NCBI GenBank assembly: GCA_021464245.1
Contig: JADCRB010000030.1
Coordinates: forward strand, 1 to 64,000
Direction of reading: 5' to 3'
Source of the DNA: Carallia brachiata
Lineage: Eukaryota; Streptophyta; Magnoliopsida; Malpighiales; Rhizophoraceae
Length of the DNA: 64,000 nucleotides
Positions within the stretch are counted from its first letter, which is position 1. Each line of letters starts with the position of its first letter. Both the position numbers and the translations under genes were made by a program. A model generated the notes under the pieces. That model had not been told where the DNA came from and did no database searches. It worked only from the letters and a program-made list of their open reading frames with translations. Positions 63,513 to 64,000 of this stretch are shown in pieces.

Positions 63513-64000
63513 GGAATAAATGTCAATTTGATCCATAACGTTTTAGCATATTTTAAATTTCACGCATAACGTTTTTTTTAGTTAAAATTGATCTATAACG
63601 TTATGTCCGTTAGTCTAATTTGGTCCTTCCGTCAATAACACCGTTAACTATGCTGACGATGTCAAACAGAAGTTGACATGTCATTAATTTTTGCCACGTC
63701 ACCATACCACATCAGCAACAGTTGCTGACGTAGCATAATAGTTCTTAGGTATAATGGTTAATTGATCTACAAGGTTTCAGTATGTTTTAAATTTCACTCA
63801 TAACGTTTTTTTTTGTTAAAATTGATCTATAACGTTACTTCTGTCAGTCTAAATTGGTCCTTTCGTCTATAACGTAGTTAGCTTTACAAACGTGACACGA
63901 CGGAGTAACACATCAATAATTTTTGTCCATGCAGATAACACCTCTGTCAGTCTATATTGGTCTTTTCGTCTATAATGTTAACTTTGACCGATTCACCCTT
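63513..64000. mobile_element. Part of a second element of the 52.9 kb Mutator-like family, cut by the window end
   Basis: From about 63513 the sequence reads GTCAATTTGATCCATAACG, and two rounds of the CATAACG / GTTAGTCTAATTTGGTCC / TGACG pattern follow (63530 and 63760). These match the terminal subrepeats of the element at 52854-56068. Only one end lies in the window. Confidence 0.55.

Overview
This window is plant nuclear DNA from a eudicot. It is AT-rich, the genes carry GT-AG introns, and it is full of retrotransposons and small inverted-repeat elements. The gene content and residue-level resemblance (a ten-exon APETALA2 gene with a miR172 site, class II poly(A)-binding protein exons, an At3g50280-type BAHD acyltransferase) fit a woody eudicot. 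Citrus is my best guess, but that rests on memory and is not proven here. I found no tRNA, rRNA, CRISPR array or prokaryotic feature.

Layout. 0.56-5.94 kb: a decayed poly(A)-binding protein gene that keeps its introns. Its first intron holds a Mutator-like element carrying the 5' part of an ERF transcription factor gene (1.57-2.52 kb). 9.09-12.97 kb: a poly(A)-tailed retroelement with a 14-bp target duplication. It is split by a 2.9 kb inverted-repeat element that carries pieces of three host genes on the minus strand: COX10, a BYPASS1/ROH1-like gene and a malectin-like receptor kinase. 13-24 kb: mostly non-coding, with a 0.5 kb direct repeat around a retroelement- or pararetrovirus-like fragment, several MITEs, and very small retro-insertions with perfect target duplications. 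24.3-27.0 kb: the one gene that looks intact, the floral homeotic regulator AP2. 48.6-49.9 kb: a BAHD acyltransferase gene broken by one frameshift.

The right half is dominated by a segmental duplication with no recognisable gene. Unit 1 is about 29.65-43.82 kb and unit 2 about 51.76-63.49 kb. Comparing the two units reveals later insertions as filled and empty sites. Unit 1 has a young Ty1/copia element (38.4-43.3 kb), a MITE, a poly(A) retro-insertion and one AT-rich element. Unit 2 has a 0.43 kb AT-rich MITE, a Mutator-like element with about 200-bp inverted ends, and a 1.85 kb tandem duplication that may be an assembly artefact.

Only AP2 is supported as a working protein gene. The rest is a record of decay, gene capture and insertion. 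The most interesting structures are the two gene-capturing elements within 12 kb of each other, especially the three-gene chimera nested in a retroelement.
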